Shown: positions 23,648 through 33,521, numbered from the stretch's first letter. The stretch is 53,048 nucleotides of DNA from Candidatus Solibacter usitatus (GCA_016213245.1 JACRBC010000025.1:1-53048); one strand, 5' to 3'. A program made the numbers and translations. The notes: generated by a model from the sequence alone, not told the origin.

Positions 23648-24874
23648 CTATTCGTATCGCAGCGCTTCGGTCGGATTCAGCCGAGACGCCCGGTTGGCCG
23701 GTAGAATCCCGAACACGATGCCGACCACAAACGACACGCCGAAGGCCACCGCGATCGACAACGCCGATACCGGGATTCGCACCTCGTCCTGCAGGGCGTT
23801 GGCCGCCACCGGCGCCGCCACTCCCGCCAAAATCCCCAGCATCCCGCCGCCCACCGAGATCAGCACCGCTTCCAGCAGGAATTGCAGCAGCACCGCCCGC
23901 CGTGAAGCCCCGAGAGACATTCGCACTCCGATCTCCCGGGTCCGCTCGGTTACCGTCACCAGCATGATGTTCATGATGCCGATTCCGGAGATCAGTAGCG
24001 CGATGGCGGAAACCAGGATCAGTACCAGCGTCAACACCGACGCGACGGTGGACGCCGTCTCCAGAATCGCCGTCAGGTTTTGCACCGTGTAGCGCGCCCC
24101 CTGCCGGTGCCGCGACGCCAGCAACTCGGCCAGCGACCGCGTCACCGCCGGGACATCCTCCGCAGCCCGCACCTGCAGGTACATTGGGTCCACACGTTCG
24201 ACCGGCTCGAAGAATCGCTGCACGGTGAAGGGAATCAGGGTCGCCCCGTTGTCTCCCAGCTCAGACTGCCCGAACGTTGACGTCCGCTCTTTGAACACCC
24301 CCACAACGGTGAACTGCAAGCCGTGGATTTTGATGACTTGCCCCATCGCCGAGCCCGAGGCGCCGAACAGCGCCTGCGCCAGCCGCTCGTCGAGCAGGGC
24401 CACCTTCTGCCTCAGCGCGATGTCCGACGGATCGAAAAAGCGCCCATCCAGCAGTTTCAGATTTCGAACCTGAGAATAGAACTCGTCGGTGCCGATCACA
24501 CGCACGTCTCGCTCGCGCCCGTCGAGCACGATCCGGTCCGTCGAGTTGATTACCGCCGAGGCGGCCACAATCCGGCCGTCCAACTGCTTCCGCGCCGCCT
24601 CTACGTCGGCCAGCTTCACATAGTCGGCGTCCGCCTTGGCGGAATCCTGCGTGCCCGCGTCATAGTAGGCCGAGACCAGGTTCGACCCGATTCCCCGGAT
24701 CTTGTCCAGAATCAGGTCCCGCGAGGTGATCGAGATGGTCACCACCAGGATCACGCTGGCGTTGCCGATCAGCAGCCCCAGCGCCGTCAGCAGGGTACGC
24801 ACGCGGTTGGCCTGCAACGCCTGGTAGGAGAACTTGAACGCCTCGTAGAAGAACTGCAGCGGCGGCATCTCCAT
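23648..24874 (-). CDS. MacB/FtsX-type ABC transporter permease
   Basis: 408 residues from the ATG at 24874 (a second ATG follows at 24868). It has the MacB layout: first membrane helix with RVRTLLTALGLLIGNASVILVV, a periplasmic domain of about 230 residues, and three C-terminal helices (SVLTLVLILVSAIALLISGIGIMNIMLV, AVLLQFLLEAVLISVGGGMLGI, VAFGVSFVVGIVFGILP), ending NPTEALRYE, a typical MacB terminus. It starts 13 bp after the amidase gene. No partner adaptor is adjacent; the ATPase at 26463 is the nearest candidate but resembles another class. Substrate unknown. Confidence 0.88.
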   Translation of the reverse strand: MEMPPLQFFYEAFKFSYQALQANRVRTLLTALGLLIGNASVILVVTISITSRDLILDKIRGIGSNLVSAYYDAGTQDSAKADADYVKLADVEAARKQLDGRIVAASAVINSTDRIVLDGRERDVRVIGTDEFYSQVRNLKLLDGRFFDPSDIALRQKVALLDERLAQALFGASGSAMGQVIKIHGLQFTVVGVFKERTSTFGQSELGDNGATLIPFTVQRFFEPVERVDPMYLQVRAAEDVPAVTRSLAELLASRHRQGARYTVQNLTAILETASTVASVLTLVLILVSAIALLISGIGIMNIMLVTVTERTREIGVRMSLGASRRAVLLQFLLEAVLISVGGGMLGILAGVAAPVAANALQDEVRIPVSALSIAVAFGVSFVVGIVFGILPANRASRLNPTEALRYE

Positions 24875-24887
24875 CCAGTCTAGTCGG

Positions 24888-26447
24888 CTAGGCCTTCTTC
24901 TCGGGCGAGGGGCCTCCGGCCGCGAATCCGGGCTTGCGCCGCGCCTTGGTCTCCTGCTCGTAGGCGTAGGCCAGCCTGAACAGCACCGGTTCGCTCCACG
25001 CCCGGCCGAAGAAGGAGAGCCCAACCGGCAATCCGCGATGGAACGCGGCCGGAACCGTGATGTGCGGGTACCCGGCCACCGCCGCGGGGGTCGTTGAGTC
25101 CGGCGCGCCCGAGTCACCGTTCACCCAGTCCGTGAGCCACGCCGGACCGGAGCTCAACGTCACAACCGCATCCAACGCGTGCCTGGCCATCACCGCGTCG
25201 ATGCCTTCGTCTCTCGACAGCCGCAGGCAGTCTCGCCGCGCGTCCAGGTATGCCTTCTCTGTCAGCGGCCCCTTGGCCTGGGTCTGCACCAGGATCTCCT
25301 GGTTGAACCACGGCATCTCTTTCGCCCTGTTCTTCTCGTTGAACTCGATCAGTTGCGCCATCGACCGCACCGGCCGGCTTTCCGGCTGGCCGCCCAAATA
25401 GGCGTTCAGCCCGGCCTTGAACTCGTAGCGCAGCACCACGCCTTCGGGCTCGCTCCACTTGCCATGCGACGGCAGGTCGGCTTCGTCGATCACCTCCGCC
25501 CCGCAACGCCTCAACACGTCCACCTGCGAGGTGAGGATGCGGTCCAGATCGGCGTGTTTCTCGTAGAACTTCCGGGCAATGCCGATGCGTGCGCCCTTCA
25601 GCCCCGCCCGGTCCAACGCCTTCAGATACTCGCCCCTGCCGCCCATCGCCGCCAGCAGCAGCGCGGCGTCACGCACCGTGCGTGCCATCGGCCCGGCGGT
25701 GTCCTGCGAGTGCGCTATCGGGATGATGCCGGCGCCGCCCAGCAAGCCAACCGTCGGCTTCAGCCCCACAATGCCATTGATCGACGCCGGGCTGATCACT
25801 GACCCGTCCGTCTCCGTGCCCACTGCGGCAGCGCACAGGCTCGCCGCCACCGCCACGCCCGACCCGGAACTCGACCCCGACGGATTGCGGTCCAGCGCAT
25901 ATGGGTTCTTCGTCTGCCCCCCGCGGCCGCTCCAGCCGCTCGACGAATGCGTCGATCTGAAATTGGCCCACTCGCTCAGGTTGGTCTTGCCCAGGAACAG
26001 CGCCCCCGCCGACCGTAGCGCCGCGGCCACCGCCGCGTCCCTTGGCGGCCTCCAGCCTTCCAGCGCCAGCGACCCGGCGGTGGTCGTCATTCCGTCCGCG
26101 GTGTCGATGTTGTCCTTCAACAGCAGCGGCACGCCGTGCAGCGGCGAGCGCGGACCTTTCTCCCTCCGCTCCCGGTCCAGCTCCGCGGCCTCTTCCCGCG
26201 CTCGCGGGTTCAGCTCTATTACCGAATTGAGCTTCGGCCCCCGGCGGTCCACCGCCTCGATGCGCTCCAGATACCAGCCGGCCAGCCCGCGCGATGTCCA
26301 CCGCCCGGTCTTCAAACCCTCGGCCACGTCCGCCAGGCTCATCTCCAGCAGGTCCACGCCCCCGTGGCTGTCATCCACTCGCACGCAGGAGGTCAACACG
26401 GCCGCTGCACCGGTTCCGAGAAACGTTCGTCGCACCATGTCGGGCAT
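24888..26447 (-). CDS. Tat-exported lipoprotein amidase (amidase signature family)
   Basis: 519 residues. The start MVRRTFLGTGAAAVLTSC has a twin-arginine motif and a lipobox with Cys near residue 21, so the enzyme is probably membrane-tethered outside the cytoplasm. The amidase-signature triad is visible: Lys in LLLKDNID, Ser in SSSGSGVAV and the nucleophile Ser in TDGSVISPAS. These enzymes hydrolyse amide bonds; the family includes GatA, but the signal peptide and absence of a gatB/gatC neighbour argue against glutamyl-tRNA amidotransferase. It lies between an ABC ATPase and a permease with small gaps; substrate unknown. Confidence 0.9.
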   Translation of the reverse strand: MPDMVRRTFLGTGAAAVLTSCVRVDDSHGGVDLLEMSLADVAEGLKTGRWTSRGLAGWYLERIEAVDRRGPKLNSVIELNPRAREEAAELDRERREKGPRSPLHGVPLLLKDNIDTADGMTTTAGSLALEGWRPPRDAAVAAALRSAGALFLGKTNLSEWANFRSTHSSSGWSGRGGQTKNPYALDRNPSGSSSGSGVAVAASLCAAAVGTETDGSVISPASINGIVGLKPTVGLLGGAGIIPIAHSQDTAGPMARTVRDAALLLAAMGGRGEYLKALDRAGLKGARIGIARKFYEKHADLDRILTSQVDVLRRCGAEVIDEADLPSHGKWSEPEGVVLRYEFKAGLNAYLGGQPESRPVRSMAQLIEFNEKNRAKEMPWFNQEILVQTQAKGPLTEKAYLDARRDCLRLSRDEGIDAVMARHALDAVVTLSSGPAWLTDWVNGDSGAPDSTTPAAVAGYPHITVPAAFHRGLPVGLSFFGRAWSEPVLFRLAYAYEQETKARRKPGFAAGGPSPEKKA

Positions 26448-26462
26448 TGTACAACTCAGCCC

Positions 26463-27242
26463 TCACCACATGTGATAGAACCCATCCGCCTCCGTGACCC
26501 GGACATCGATGCCAAAGAGCGAGCTGAGCGTCTCCGGCGCCAGCGCCTCGTTTGTTGGACCGTCCGAGTGGATGCGGCCGTCGCGCAGCGTGATGACGCG
26601 GCCGATCTCGGGGATGATATCGGGCAGGTGATGGGTAACCAGTATGATTGTGACGCCGGCACGGGCCAGCTTGCGCATGGCGTCGCGCACCTCATGTTGG
26701 GCTCGGACGTCCAGGCTGTTGGTGGGCTCGTCGAGCACGAGTGCCCGCGGATCATGCACCAGCGCGCGGGCGAAGACCGCGCGCCGGATCTCGCCGCTGG
26801 ACATGCCCGTGAGCGGCCGGTCCGCGAGATGGCCTATGTCGAAGAAATCGAGCGCCTGGCGGGCCTTGGCCTCCATCCACGGCTCGACTACGTGATTGGG
26901 CCAGATGCCAATGCTGCCGAAGAAACCGCTCAGGGCCGTCTCCAGGGCCGGGTACGGCTTGGTGCACGTCTCCACCAAGCCGTTGGTGACGATGCCCAAT
27001 TGCGCGCGCAGCTCGAACAGGTGCCACACCTCCTTGCCCCAGACGCGCAGGCGGCTGGCCGGCGCGGGGTAGCGCGGGTAGACCTCCCGGGTGATGGCCC
27101 TGATCAAGGTGGACTTGCCGCTGCCGTTGGGACCGAGGATGGCCACGTGCCCGCCGGCCTGGATGGAAAAGGTGATTTCGCGCAGAGCCGGGCGCCCGTC
27201 ATAATGCACGGTGACGTTTTCGAACTCGATGATGGCCGGCAT
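26463..27242 (-). CDS. ABC transporter ATP-binding protein
   Basis: 259 residues, one ABC domain. Walker A is GPNGSGKST, the signature is MSSGEIRR (a variant of LSGGQ), Walker B is ALVLDEP and the switch histidine is in LVTHH. The relative FxxI start and GKEVWHL insert resemble ModF-like or metal-type ATPases with a single cassette. The neighbouring downstream genes are an amidase and a MacB-type permease, so partnership with the permease is possible but not shown. The start lies 40 bp from the divergent glycosyltransferase. Confidence 0.87.
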   Translation of the reverse strand: MPAIIEFENVTVHYDGRPALREITFSIQAGGHVAILGPNGSGKSTLIRAITREVYPRYPAPASRLRVWGKEVWHLFELRAQLGIVTNGLVETCTKPYPALETALSGFFGSIGIWPNHVVEPWMEAKARQALDFFDIGHLADRPLTGMSSGEIRRAVFARALVHDPRALVLDEPTNSLDVRAQHEVRDAMRKLARAGVTIILVTHHLPDIIPEIGRVITLRDGRIHSDGPTNEALAPETLSSLFGIDVRVTEADGFYHMW

Positions 27243-27282
27243 GAATCTGCCATTCTACCGGAGCGCGTGCTAGCCTCGAAAT

Positions 27283-28713
27283 TTGCGGCCCTCCTTGCCC
27301 CTACTCCTGATCCTCGTCGTGCAGGCGGCGCTGCTGTTCGCCGTGCCGGACCTGCTGCCGGTATGGACCGACGAGCTGTTCACACTGCAGACCATCCCGC
27401 GGCCGCTGGCCGAGATCGTACCGGTGTTGCAGCGGGACATCCATCCGCCGCTGTACTACTTCCTGCTGCACTGGTGGCCGTGGCATTCGCTGGCCGGGCT
27501 GCGCGTCGTCTCGGGCCTGTGGGCGCTGGCGGCGACTCTGCTGATGGACTGGTTCTGGACCCGGCGCTGGCGGCCGTGGCGGCGCTGGCTGGCCCTGGGG
27601 CTGTTCGCCTTTTCCCCCTGCCTGCTGCTCTACGGGCGCATGGCGAGGTCCTATTCCATGCAGGCGGCACTGGCGCTGGCCGTGATGGCGGCGCTGTGGC
27701 GGTGGAGCAGGCGGGGCGAGGGGTGGCGTCCCGCGTTCGGCTGGAGCCTGGCCCTGCTCTACACCCACTACGTGCCGGCCTTCGCCATCCTGGGGGCGTT
27801 CGCCCTGACGGCGTGGCGGCGGCTGGGCGTGCGGCGCGTAGCGCTGTTTCTGGGGGCGCTCGGGTTTGCGTATTTGCCATGGCTGCTGGCCTCGTCCGAC
27901 GCCCTGATGAGGTGGGGGCAGGCCGCCGGCTTCGCCTCGCGCTACATGCTCACCGGGTCGCAATGGACTGAGCAACCGGTGAAGATCGCTTTCGGCGCCG
28001 TCTCGCTGTCCATCGGGGAAAGCTTCGCCGCCGTGTCGCTTCTGCTGGTTCCGCTAGCACTTTATCTGGCGTGGCGCGGCGCGGCGCGCGGCGGCGGGCT
28101 GGCGCTGTTCGTCGTTCTGGCGGGCGTGATCGGCTATGTGGGCGTGGCCCGCTGGGTGAGCTACCCGTTCATTCCGGCGCGGTTGCTGTGGCTGCTGCCG
28201 TTTCTGACCCTGGCGGTGGCCGCCGGTGCAAAGCGGCGATTGTGGGCCGTGGGGCTCCTGCTGGCGTCGTCGTTGGCGTCGATTGTCTTCTACTTCCGGC
28301 AGGAGAACTTCCTGAACAAGGGCTACGCCGCGCCGCTGCGGGAGATCGCGGCGAAGTTGAGCGCCGAGGCGGGCCCGAGGGACCTGATCCTGATCGACGC
28401 CTACAACACCGATGGGTACGCCGTGACCTATTACTTGCCGGAGCGGGTCCCGGCGCTGGTGGTGTTCGCCGGCGGCGAGCAGGAAGTACGGGAGCGGATC
28501 GCCTCGGCGCGCAACGTGTGGCTCGTGCGGAACCAGCGGGACATCTCTCCCGGCCGTGTGACCACCCGGGTACAGGAGGCGGCTTGCGCCGGGCGGAGCA
28601 GGGAAGACGAGCTGCTGATGCCATACTCGCCCTGGCAGCAGGCGGTGTTGCGGCTGCTGCTCGATGATCCGCCGACGCACTTCTACCAGGTCACGGGATG
28701 CCGGCTGGATTGA
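27283..28713 (+). CDS. GT39/ArnT-like membrane glycosyltransferase
   Basis: 476 residues from a TTG start at 27283; an in-frame TAG at 27271 excludes anything longer, and a GTG about 36 bp later is an alternative. About ten membrane helices are present. Near the start WTDELFTLQTI and RDIHPPLYYFLLHWW fit the first periplasmic loop of GT-C enzymes with an acidic catalytic pair (DE). Such enzymes transfer sugars from polyprenyl-phosphate donors to lipids or proteins on the outer face of the inner membrane. The C-terminal soluble part is about 120 residues. No partner gene for lipid modification is adjacent. Confidence 0.8.
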   Translation: MRPSLPLLLILVVQAALLFAVPDLLPVWTDELFTLQTIPRPLAEIVPVLQRDIHPPLYYFLLHWWPWHSLAGLRVVSGLWALAATLLMDWFWTRRWRPWRRWLALGLFAFSPCLLLYGRMARSYSMQAALALAVMAALWRWSRRGEGWRPAFGWSLALLYTHYVPAFAILGAFALTAWRRLGVRRVALFLGALGFAYLPWLLASSDALMRWGQAAGFASRYMLTGSQWTEQPVKIAFGAVSLSIGESFAAVSLLLVPLALYLAWRGAARGGGLALFVVLAGVIGYVGVARWVSYPFIPARLLWLLPFLTLAVAAGAKRRLWAVGLLLASSLASIVFYFRQENFLNKGYAAPLREIAAKLSAEAGPRDLILIDAYNTDGYAVTYYLPERVPALVVFAGGEQEVRERIASARNVWLVRNQRDISPGRVTTRVQEAACAGRSREDELLMPYSPWQQAVLRLLLDDPPTHFYQVTGCRLD

Positions 28714-28716
28714 GGC

Positions 28717-29814
28717 TTACTTCATCAGCGCGTCGGACTCCACGCGCAGCCGGCTGCGCTCGATGACGGCCGCCTTCAGGCGCCGCACCTCGTCGAACTC
28801 TATCTTGGCCTCCGCCTCGCGGCCCACGGCCTGGTAGGTGCGCCCGAGCATGAAGCGAATGGCTTCCTGGTCCGGGAGCAGGCGGCGGGCCTCCTCCAAT
28901 TCCTTGAGGGCTGTCCGGTAGTCCTTCGCGCGGAATGCGATGCGGCCCAACTGGTAGTGAGGGTCCGGATAATTCGCACGCAGTGTGAGGGCGCGTTTCA
29001 GCATGGCGACGCCTTCAGCGGCTCGTTCATTGCGCTCGTACAGTACTCCGAGCTGATACGTTGATTCCGAGTCCGCCGGATTCAGCTTCAGGGTGCGTTC
29101 AAAGTACGCAATGGCCTTCGCATCGCTATGGGCGAGCAGATTCAGGCGCCCCAGGGCGGCCATGGCCGGCGCGTTGTTCGGGTCCGCGGATACCACTTCC
29201 TCGAAGAATACCCGCGCTTCCTCGAAGCGCCCGCGCTGATATTCGATGAGCCCCTGGATGAGCTTGGACTGGACGGGATTGGCTTCGGACCGGGCCAGCA
29301 GTTCCGCCGCCCGGTCCGGATCCCCTGCGCGAACCTGCGCATAGGCGAGCGAGTAGACGATGCTGCTGTCCCTGGCGTTCTCCCGATAGGAGGTCTCCAG
29401 TTCGGCCACCGCGCGAGCCAGATCGCCCATCTCCGCCAGGCACAGCCCGAGGAGTTGATGAGCCCGGGCTTCCCGCGGGTAAGACTTCAGGAAGACCCCC
29501 AAGTGGTCTGCCGCCTCTCGGTAGCGTTGCAGCCGGCCGAGCGAGACGGCGATGTTGAAGTGAATGGGGATCAGGTTGGGGTCGGCGTGCAGGGCCTTTT
29601 GGTAGAGCGGAATCGCTTCAGCAAACTGTTCTCGCCGGGCGTGCACTGCGGCCAGGTTGGAGAGAGCCTCGGCGGAGTTGGGGTGGGTCTTGAGGTGTTC
29701 GCGGAAAAGCTGCTCGGCGCGCGTCAAATCGCCGGCCTGAAACGCCTGCTGGCCGCTATCCAACGCCTGTTGCGGGACAGCGGCCAGCAGAAATGCGAAC
29801 CAGACACTGAGCAT
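28717..29814 (-). CDS. Secreted tetratricopeptide-repeat protein
   Basis: 365 residues from the ATG at 29814, chosen because MLSVWFAFLLAAVPQQA is a signal peptide; a longer frame overlaps the receptor gene. About ten TPR units follow, with the typical W/L-G-Y-A-P pattern (for example AEALSNLAAVHARREQFAEAIPLYQKAL, broken into helices A and B). TPRs hold protein partners. It follows the large receptor gene by 31 bp, so the two are probably cotranscribed; in Acidobacteriota such pairs are frequent beside TonB/Oep receptors. It ends 3 bp from the convergent glycosyltransferase. Confidence 0.85.
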   Translation of the reverse strand: MLSVWFAFLLAAVPQQALDSGQQAFQAGDLTRAEQLFREHLKTHPNSAEALSNLAAVHARREQFAEAIPLYQKALHADPNLIPIHFNIAVSLGRLQRYREAADHLGVFLKSYPREARAHQLLGLCLAEMGDLARAVAELETSYRENARDSSIVYSLAYAQVRAGDPDRAAELLARSEANPVQSKLIQGLIEYQRGRFEEARVFFEEVVSADPNNAPAMAALGRLNLLAHSDAKAIAYFERTLKLNPADSESTYQLGVLYERNERAAEGVAMLKRALTLRANYPDPHYQLGRIAFRAKDYRTALKELEEARRLLPDQEAIRFMLGRTYQAVGREAEAKIEFDEVRRLKAAVIERSRLRVESDALMK

Positions 29815-29845
29815 TCGTCTTGCCCAGTATATCGGCTTCAGCCGC

Positions 29846-32800
29846 CTAGAAGTAGAACTTCCCGGCGAGCTGAATGCGGCGCGGGTCATTGGTGCCCGTG
29901 ACGGCTCCGAAGCCGAACCGGCCGCCGGTGCCGCCCAGCGCCGTCGGCAGGTTGGTGACCTTACCGGTGGTCTGGTTGAACGCGGCGCCCGTGTTGTAGG
30001 AATTGAACTGCGGATGGTTCGGTGCGTTGAACATCTCCAGCCTGAGTTGGAAGCTCATGGCTTCGCGGATCGGGATGTTCTTGAAGACCGAGACGTCCCA
30101 GTTCACCCAACCCGGCATGCGGATGGGATAGCGCGACGAATCGAATCCCTGGCTGCCCTTGACGACAGGGATGGCGAGGACGGATGCGTCGATGAACTGG
30201 TCCAGCGTCTTCGGGTACGACGGGCGTCCCGTGTAGGCGACACGGGGACCGACGTCGGGCGAGCCGGTAAAGCGCTCGGCGAGGTTGCCCACGCCGTCGA
30301 TCGAGAAGCCGATGCTGCCGGGCGCCCCGGTCTGGACGGTGGTGATGCCGGAGATCTGCCAGTTGTTGGTGATCATCTTGCCGGCCTTGGCAATCCCGCT
30401 GTTGCCCTTGATCAGAGCCGGTATGTTGTAGAGGTAGTTGAATACCAGCACCTGCGTGCGGTCGTTGTTGAGCACGGCGTAGTCGGCTGCCCGGAAGTTG
30501 AACGGGTTGATGCCGGTGTAGTCGTCGTTGGTGGTGCCCATGGCCTTCGACCAGGTATAGGCGACGCCGAAGGTCAAGTCCTTGCCCATGCGGCGGTTGG
30601 CCGAAATCTGCATGGCATGGTAGTTGGAATTTGCGCCGAAGCCGTAAGAGGTGGCATTAGTGAAGCCCTGATACCCTCGATAGAAGTTCGGAGCCTTGCT
30701 GGTGGTGCCGTCGAACCTCGGATTCGCTTCCAACGGATTCTGGTTCTGCGGCAGCCAGGCGGCGCCGAGCGGGATGGCGTTCTGATTCAGGCGGTAGAGC
30801 AGGTGGTTCGAGGATGAGCCGACGTAGGCGATGTCGAACAGGACCCCGAACGGCAGCTCGCGCTGGATGGTGACGTTCCAGTTGTAAGTGGACGGGATGT
30901 GCCCCGCTTTGTCGAAGCCGTTGACGCCGCCGGGGAAGAAGATACCGGCCGTTGCGGGCGGAATCGTCGACAGGCTGCCGTAGTAGAACCTGGGGGTGGC
31001 GATGGACGGCGGGTTGACCAGCATGTCGAACACCGGATTGCCTTGCAGCCGGTCATAGAAGACGCCCGCTCCGGCGCGGATCACAGTCTTGTCCATGACG
31101 CGGTAAGCCAGGCCGACGCGCGGTGCATAGTGGATGCCGCGGCCGTCGAGCAGACCCCTGGGATACCCGCCCTGGCCGGCCAAGCCCATACCGTTGGCAT
31201 AGACGCCGTTGACGAAGCCCTTGCCGGTATTCACGAGGGAGCCGGTGAGAGCCGCCGGTCCCTGCTCACCCGTGAGCGGGTTGACGGAGACGTTTTGGCC
31301 GCTGGAATTCCGGCCAGGGATGCGCAGGACGCCGGCCGAGGCGGGGTCCCACAGCGCCTTGTTCCAGGAAGAGGTCTGGAGCGCTTCATCGTATTGCGGC
31401 TGGATGTAGTAGAAGCGGATGCCGTACTCCACGGTCAGCTTCGAGGTGGCCTTCCAGTTGTCCTGGAGGAACCACTCGGCGTTCCATGAACGATACTGCC
31501 CGTTCAGCACCCTGTTGGATTGCTGCAAGTAGTTATAGTTGCCCAGCAGCGCGTTCGACCACGACCAGTTTGAATCGCCCGGGTTGTTGGCGTCGCGGCT
31601 GAAGTTGATGTAGCCGTTCACCGAGTTGGTCGAGGTCTGGTCCTTGGCGCTCTTGTGCAGGTAGATGCCCGCTTTGAACGTATGGGACCCCAGCACCTTC
31701 GAAACGTTGTCCGTAATGTCGGTGGTGTGGTTGTAGTTCAGGAACGGCGTCCCGGTGAAGTTGATGCTGGGCGAACTGGGTACGTCCCACTGCCAGTTCT
31801 GGACCAGGTTCAGCGGGTCGGCGTTGGGATACGGCATCTTGTAGGAGAGGTTCAGCTTGCCGCGATCAAAAGCGTTGTCGATCGGCGTGATGTGCAGGAT
31901 GTTCTTCGAAGAGCCGAAAATGAACTCGTTGGTCAACGTCGGGTTGATGATGGTGGTCACGTTGGACACCAGCGACCAGCCCGGCGCGCCGAAACTCATC
32001 GGCCCGAAGGGGATGTTGTACGACGCGTTCCACTGGCCGTAGGCCATGCTGGTCTCATCCTTGGTCCGGATGTAACGCGCGTAGACCTTCCATTTGTCGT
32101 TGATATTGTAGTCGCCGCGGTAGATCTCTTCGCGACGCGGGTAGGTGTTCGATTTCTGCGACTGGTAGTTGTACGAATTGCTCACCCCGAGGGCGTTGGG
32201 CAGTGGATAGAAGTTCAGGATCTTCACGCCGTCGGCGTTTAGCCGGTTCGCCGGGATGATATTGCCGGGGAACGGGGTTCTGTTATTGTTCGGGTCCCAG
32301 ATGGAGAGCGCCGCGCCGCCGCCGTCCTTGGACTGGGAGAAATTGCCCGTGCGCTCCAGGGCTGTCGGAGTGGTGACGCTGGAGATGGCGTTGGGGACGA
32401 GTTGGTTCTGCCACTCGACGCCCACGAAGAAGAAAAACTTCTCCTTGTCCTTGTTGAATTTGCCGGGGATGTAAGCGGGGCCGCCGATGTTGAAGCCGGC
32501 GTAGTTGTAGCGGTAGAAGGGGCGCGACCGCTTGTCGATGTTGTTCCGCCAGGTGTTGGCGTTCAGGCCCTCGTGGCGGTGGAAGAAGTAGCCCGTACCG
32601 TGGAAGTCCTTCGTGCCGGACTTGGTCACCACCTGGATCTGGGCGCCGGAAGAACGTCCCAGCTCGGCGGGCTGCGAGTTGGTGGTGATCTTCATGTCGG
32701 CGATCATGTCGATGTTGGTGGTGGCCAGTGTGCCGCCGTTGGAGCCGGTGTCCACGTTGGTGACGCCGTCCAGGGTGAAGTTGTTCTGGTTGTTGCGATT

Positions 32801-33343
32801 CCCGTTGGCGGCGATGCCGCCCAGACCGCCGGTGTAGACGATGCCCGGAATCGTTCTGGCCAGATCGAACAGGTTGCGGCTGGTCAGCGCCAGGTTGACC
32901 ACCTGGCTGTTGGTCAGAACGCCGGAGCGCTCCGCGCTGGCCGCCTGAATCTGCGCCGCCTCGGAGGTGACCGTCACCGTCTCGGTGACGCCGCCGACGG
33001 AGAGCACGATGTCGCCGAGGCTCAGACGGTCGCTGGCAAACAGCTTCACCTCGGTCTGTTCGAACTTCTTAAAGCCGGGCGCCTCGATGGTGATGCTATA
33101 GGTTCCGGGTTGGGTGTTGGCCAGGGCGAAGGTGCCTTCGCTGCCGGTCCTGACCTCGCGGCTCGACCCTTGCTGGACATTTGTGAGTGTCACCTTGGCG
33201 CCGGCGACCGCCGCCTGTTGAGGATCTTTTACGGTACCGAAGATGGTGCCGGAGATCTGTTGAGCGTTCGCCAGAGTGGAGAACGCGAAGAGCAGTGAGA
33301 GCGCCAGAACGGCGGCGCGGGAAGCCTCTGCGGGCTGTTTCAT
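29846..33343 (-). CDS. TonB-dependent receptor-type outer-membrane protein with carboxypeptidase-regulatory-like domain
   Basis: 1165 residues. A signal peptide (AAVLALSLLFAFSTLANA) is followed by a carboxypeptidase D regulatory-like domain (about residues 30-115; GTVKDPQQAAVAGAKVTLTN, GTYSITIEAPGFKKFE), a plug region (RNLFDLARTIPGIVYTGG, TLDGVTNVDTGSN) and a very large barrel ending in aromatic AGKFYF. This is the acidobacterial Oep/TonB receptor type, thought to take up large substrates, often sugars or complex carbon. Promoter and a LacI-type operator lie upstream at 33421-33456. The TPR gene follows. Confidence 0.9.
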   Translation of the reverse strand: MKQPAEASRAAVLALSLLFAFSTLANAQQISGTIFGTVKDPQQAAVAGAKVTLTNVQQGSSREVRTGSEGTFALANTQPGTYSITIEAPGFKKFEQTEVKLFASDRLSLGDIVLSVGGVTETVTVTSEAAQIQAASAERSGVLTNSQVVNLALTSRNLFDLARTIPGIVYTGGLGGIAANGNRNNQNNFTLDGVTNVDTGSNGGTLATTNIDMIADMKITTNSQPAELGRSSGAQIQVVTKSGTKDFHGTGYFFHRHEGLNANTWRNNIDKRSRPFYRYNYAGFNIGGPAYIPGKFNKDKEKFFFFVGVEWQNQLVPNAISSVTTPTALERTGNFSQSKDGGGAALSIWDPNNNRTPFPGNIIPANRLNADGVKILNFYPLPNALGVSNSYNYQSQKSNTYPRREEIYRGDYNINDKWKVYARYIRTKDETSMAYGQWNASYNIPFGPMSFGAPGWSLVSNVTTIINPTLTNEFIFGSSKNILHITPIDNAFDRGKLNLSYKMPYPNADPLNLVQNWQWDVPSSPSINFTGTPFLNYNHTTDITDNVSKVLGSHTFKAGIYLHKSAKDQTSTNSVNGYINFSRDANNPGDSNWSWSNALLGNYNYLQQSNRVLNGQYRSWNAEWFLQDNWKATSKLTVEYGIRFYYIQPQYDEALQTSSWNKALWDPASAGVLRIPGRNSSGQNVSVNPLTGEQGPAALTGSLVNTGKGFVNGVYANGMGLAGQGGYPRGLLDGRGIHYAPRVGLAYRVMDKTVIRAGAGVFYDRLQGNPVFDMLVNPPSIATPRFYYGSLSTIPPATAGIFFPGGVNGFDKAGHIPSTYNWNVTIQRELPFGVLFDIAYVGSSSNHLLYRLNQNAIPLGAAWLPQNQNPLEANPRFDGTTSKAPNFYRGYQGFTNATSYGFGANSNYHAMQISANRRMGKDLTFGVAYTWSKAMGTTNDDYTGINPFNFRAADYAVLNNDRTQVLVFNYLYNIPALIKGNSGIAKAGKMITNNWQISGITTVQTGAPGSIGFSIDGVGNLAERFTGSPDVGPRVAYTGRPSYPKTLDQFIDASVLAIPVVKGSQGFDSSRYPIRMPGWVNWDVSVFKNIPIREAMSFQLRLEMFNAPNHPQFNSYNTGAAFNQTTGKVTNLPTALGGTGGRFGFGAVTGTNDPRRIQLAGKFYF

Positions 33344-33420
33344 AGGAACTGGACCCCCTATTCAAAGCGAACACCGGTCCGCTGTCGCCAGCGGACTCGG
33401 TCCGGTTGGATGAGATGAAT

Positions 33421-33447
33421 CTTATAACACGTTCGTACTATTGTCAA
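33421..33447 (-). promoter_or_regulatory. Sigma-70-like promoter of the receptor-TPR operon
   Basis: On the minus strand TTGACA (33447-33442) and TATAAG (33426-33421) are separated by 15 bp, one or two fewer than ideal, about 80 bp before the ATG. The -35 box overlaps a LacI-type palindrome. Confidence 0.45.
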
Positions 33448-33456
33448 CGCTTACAA
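33441..33456. promoter_or_regulatory. LacI/GalR-type operator candidate
   Basis: TTGTCAACGCTTACAA is an imperfect palindrome matching its own reverse complement at 12 of 16 positions, with the central CG typical of LacI-family operators. It covers the -35 box of the receptor promoter, so binding would repress. The regulator is not in this window. Confidence 0.4.
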
Positions 33457-33521
33457 ACAGATTCTCTTGAAACGATTCAATCTGAACTCGCAGCGTTGGG
33501 CGCGCAGGGGGCGGGCGGTGG

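Noticed and set aside
24888-26447. Calling the amidase GatA of the tRNA amidotransferase
   Set aside because: It has a Tat lipoprotein signal and no gatB or gatC beside it.
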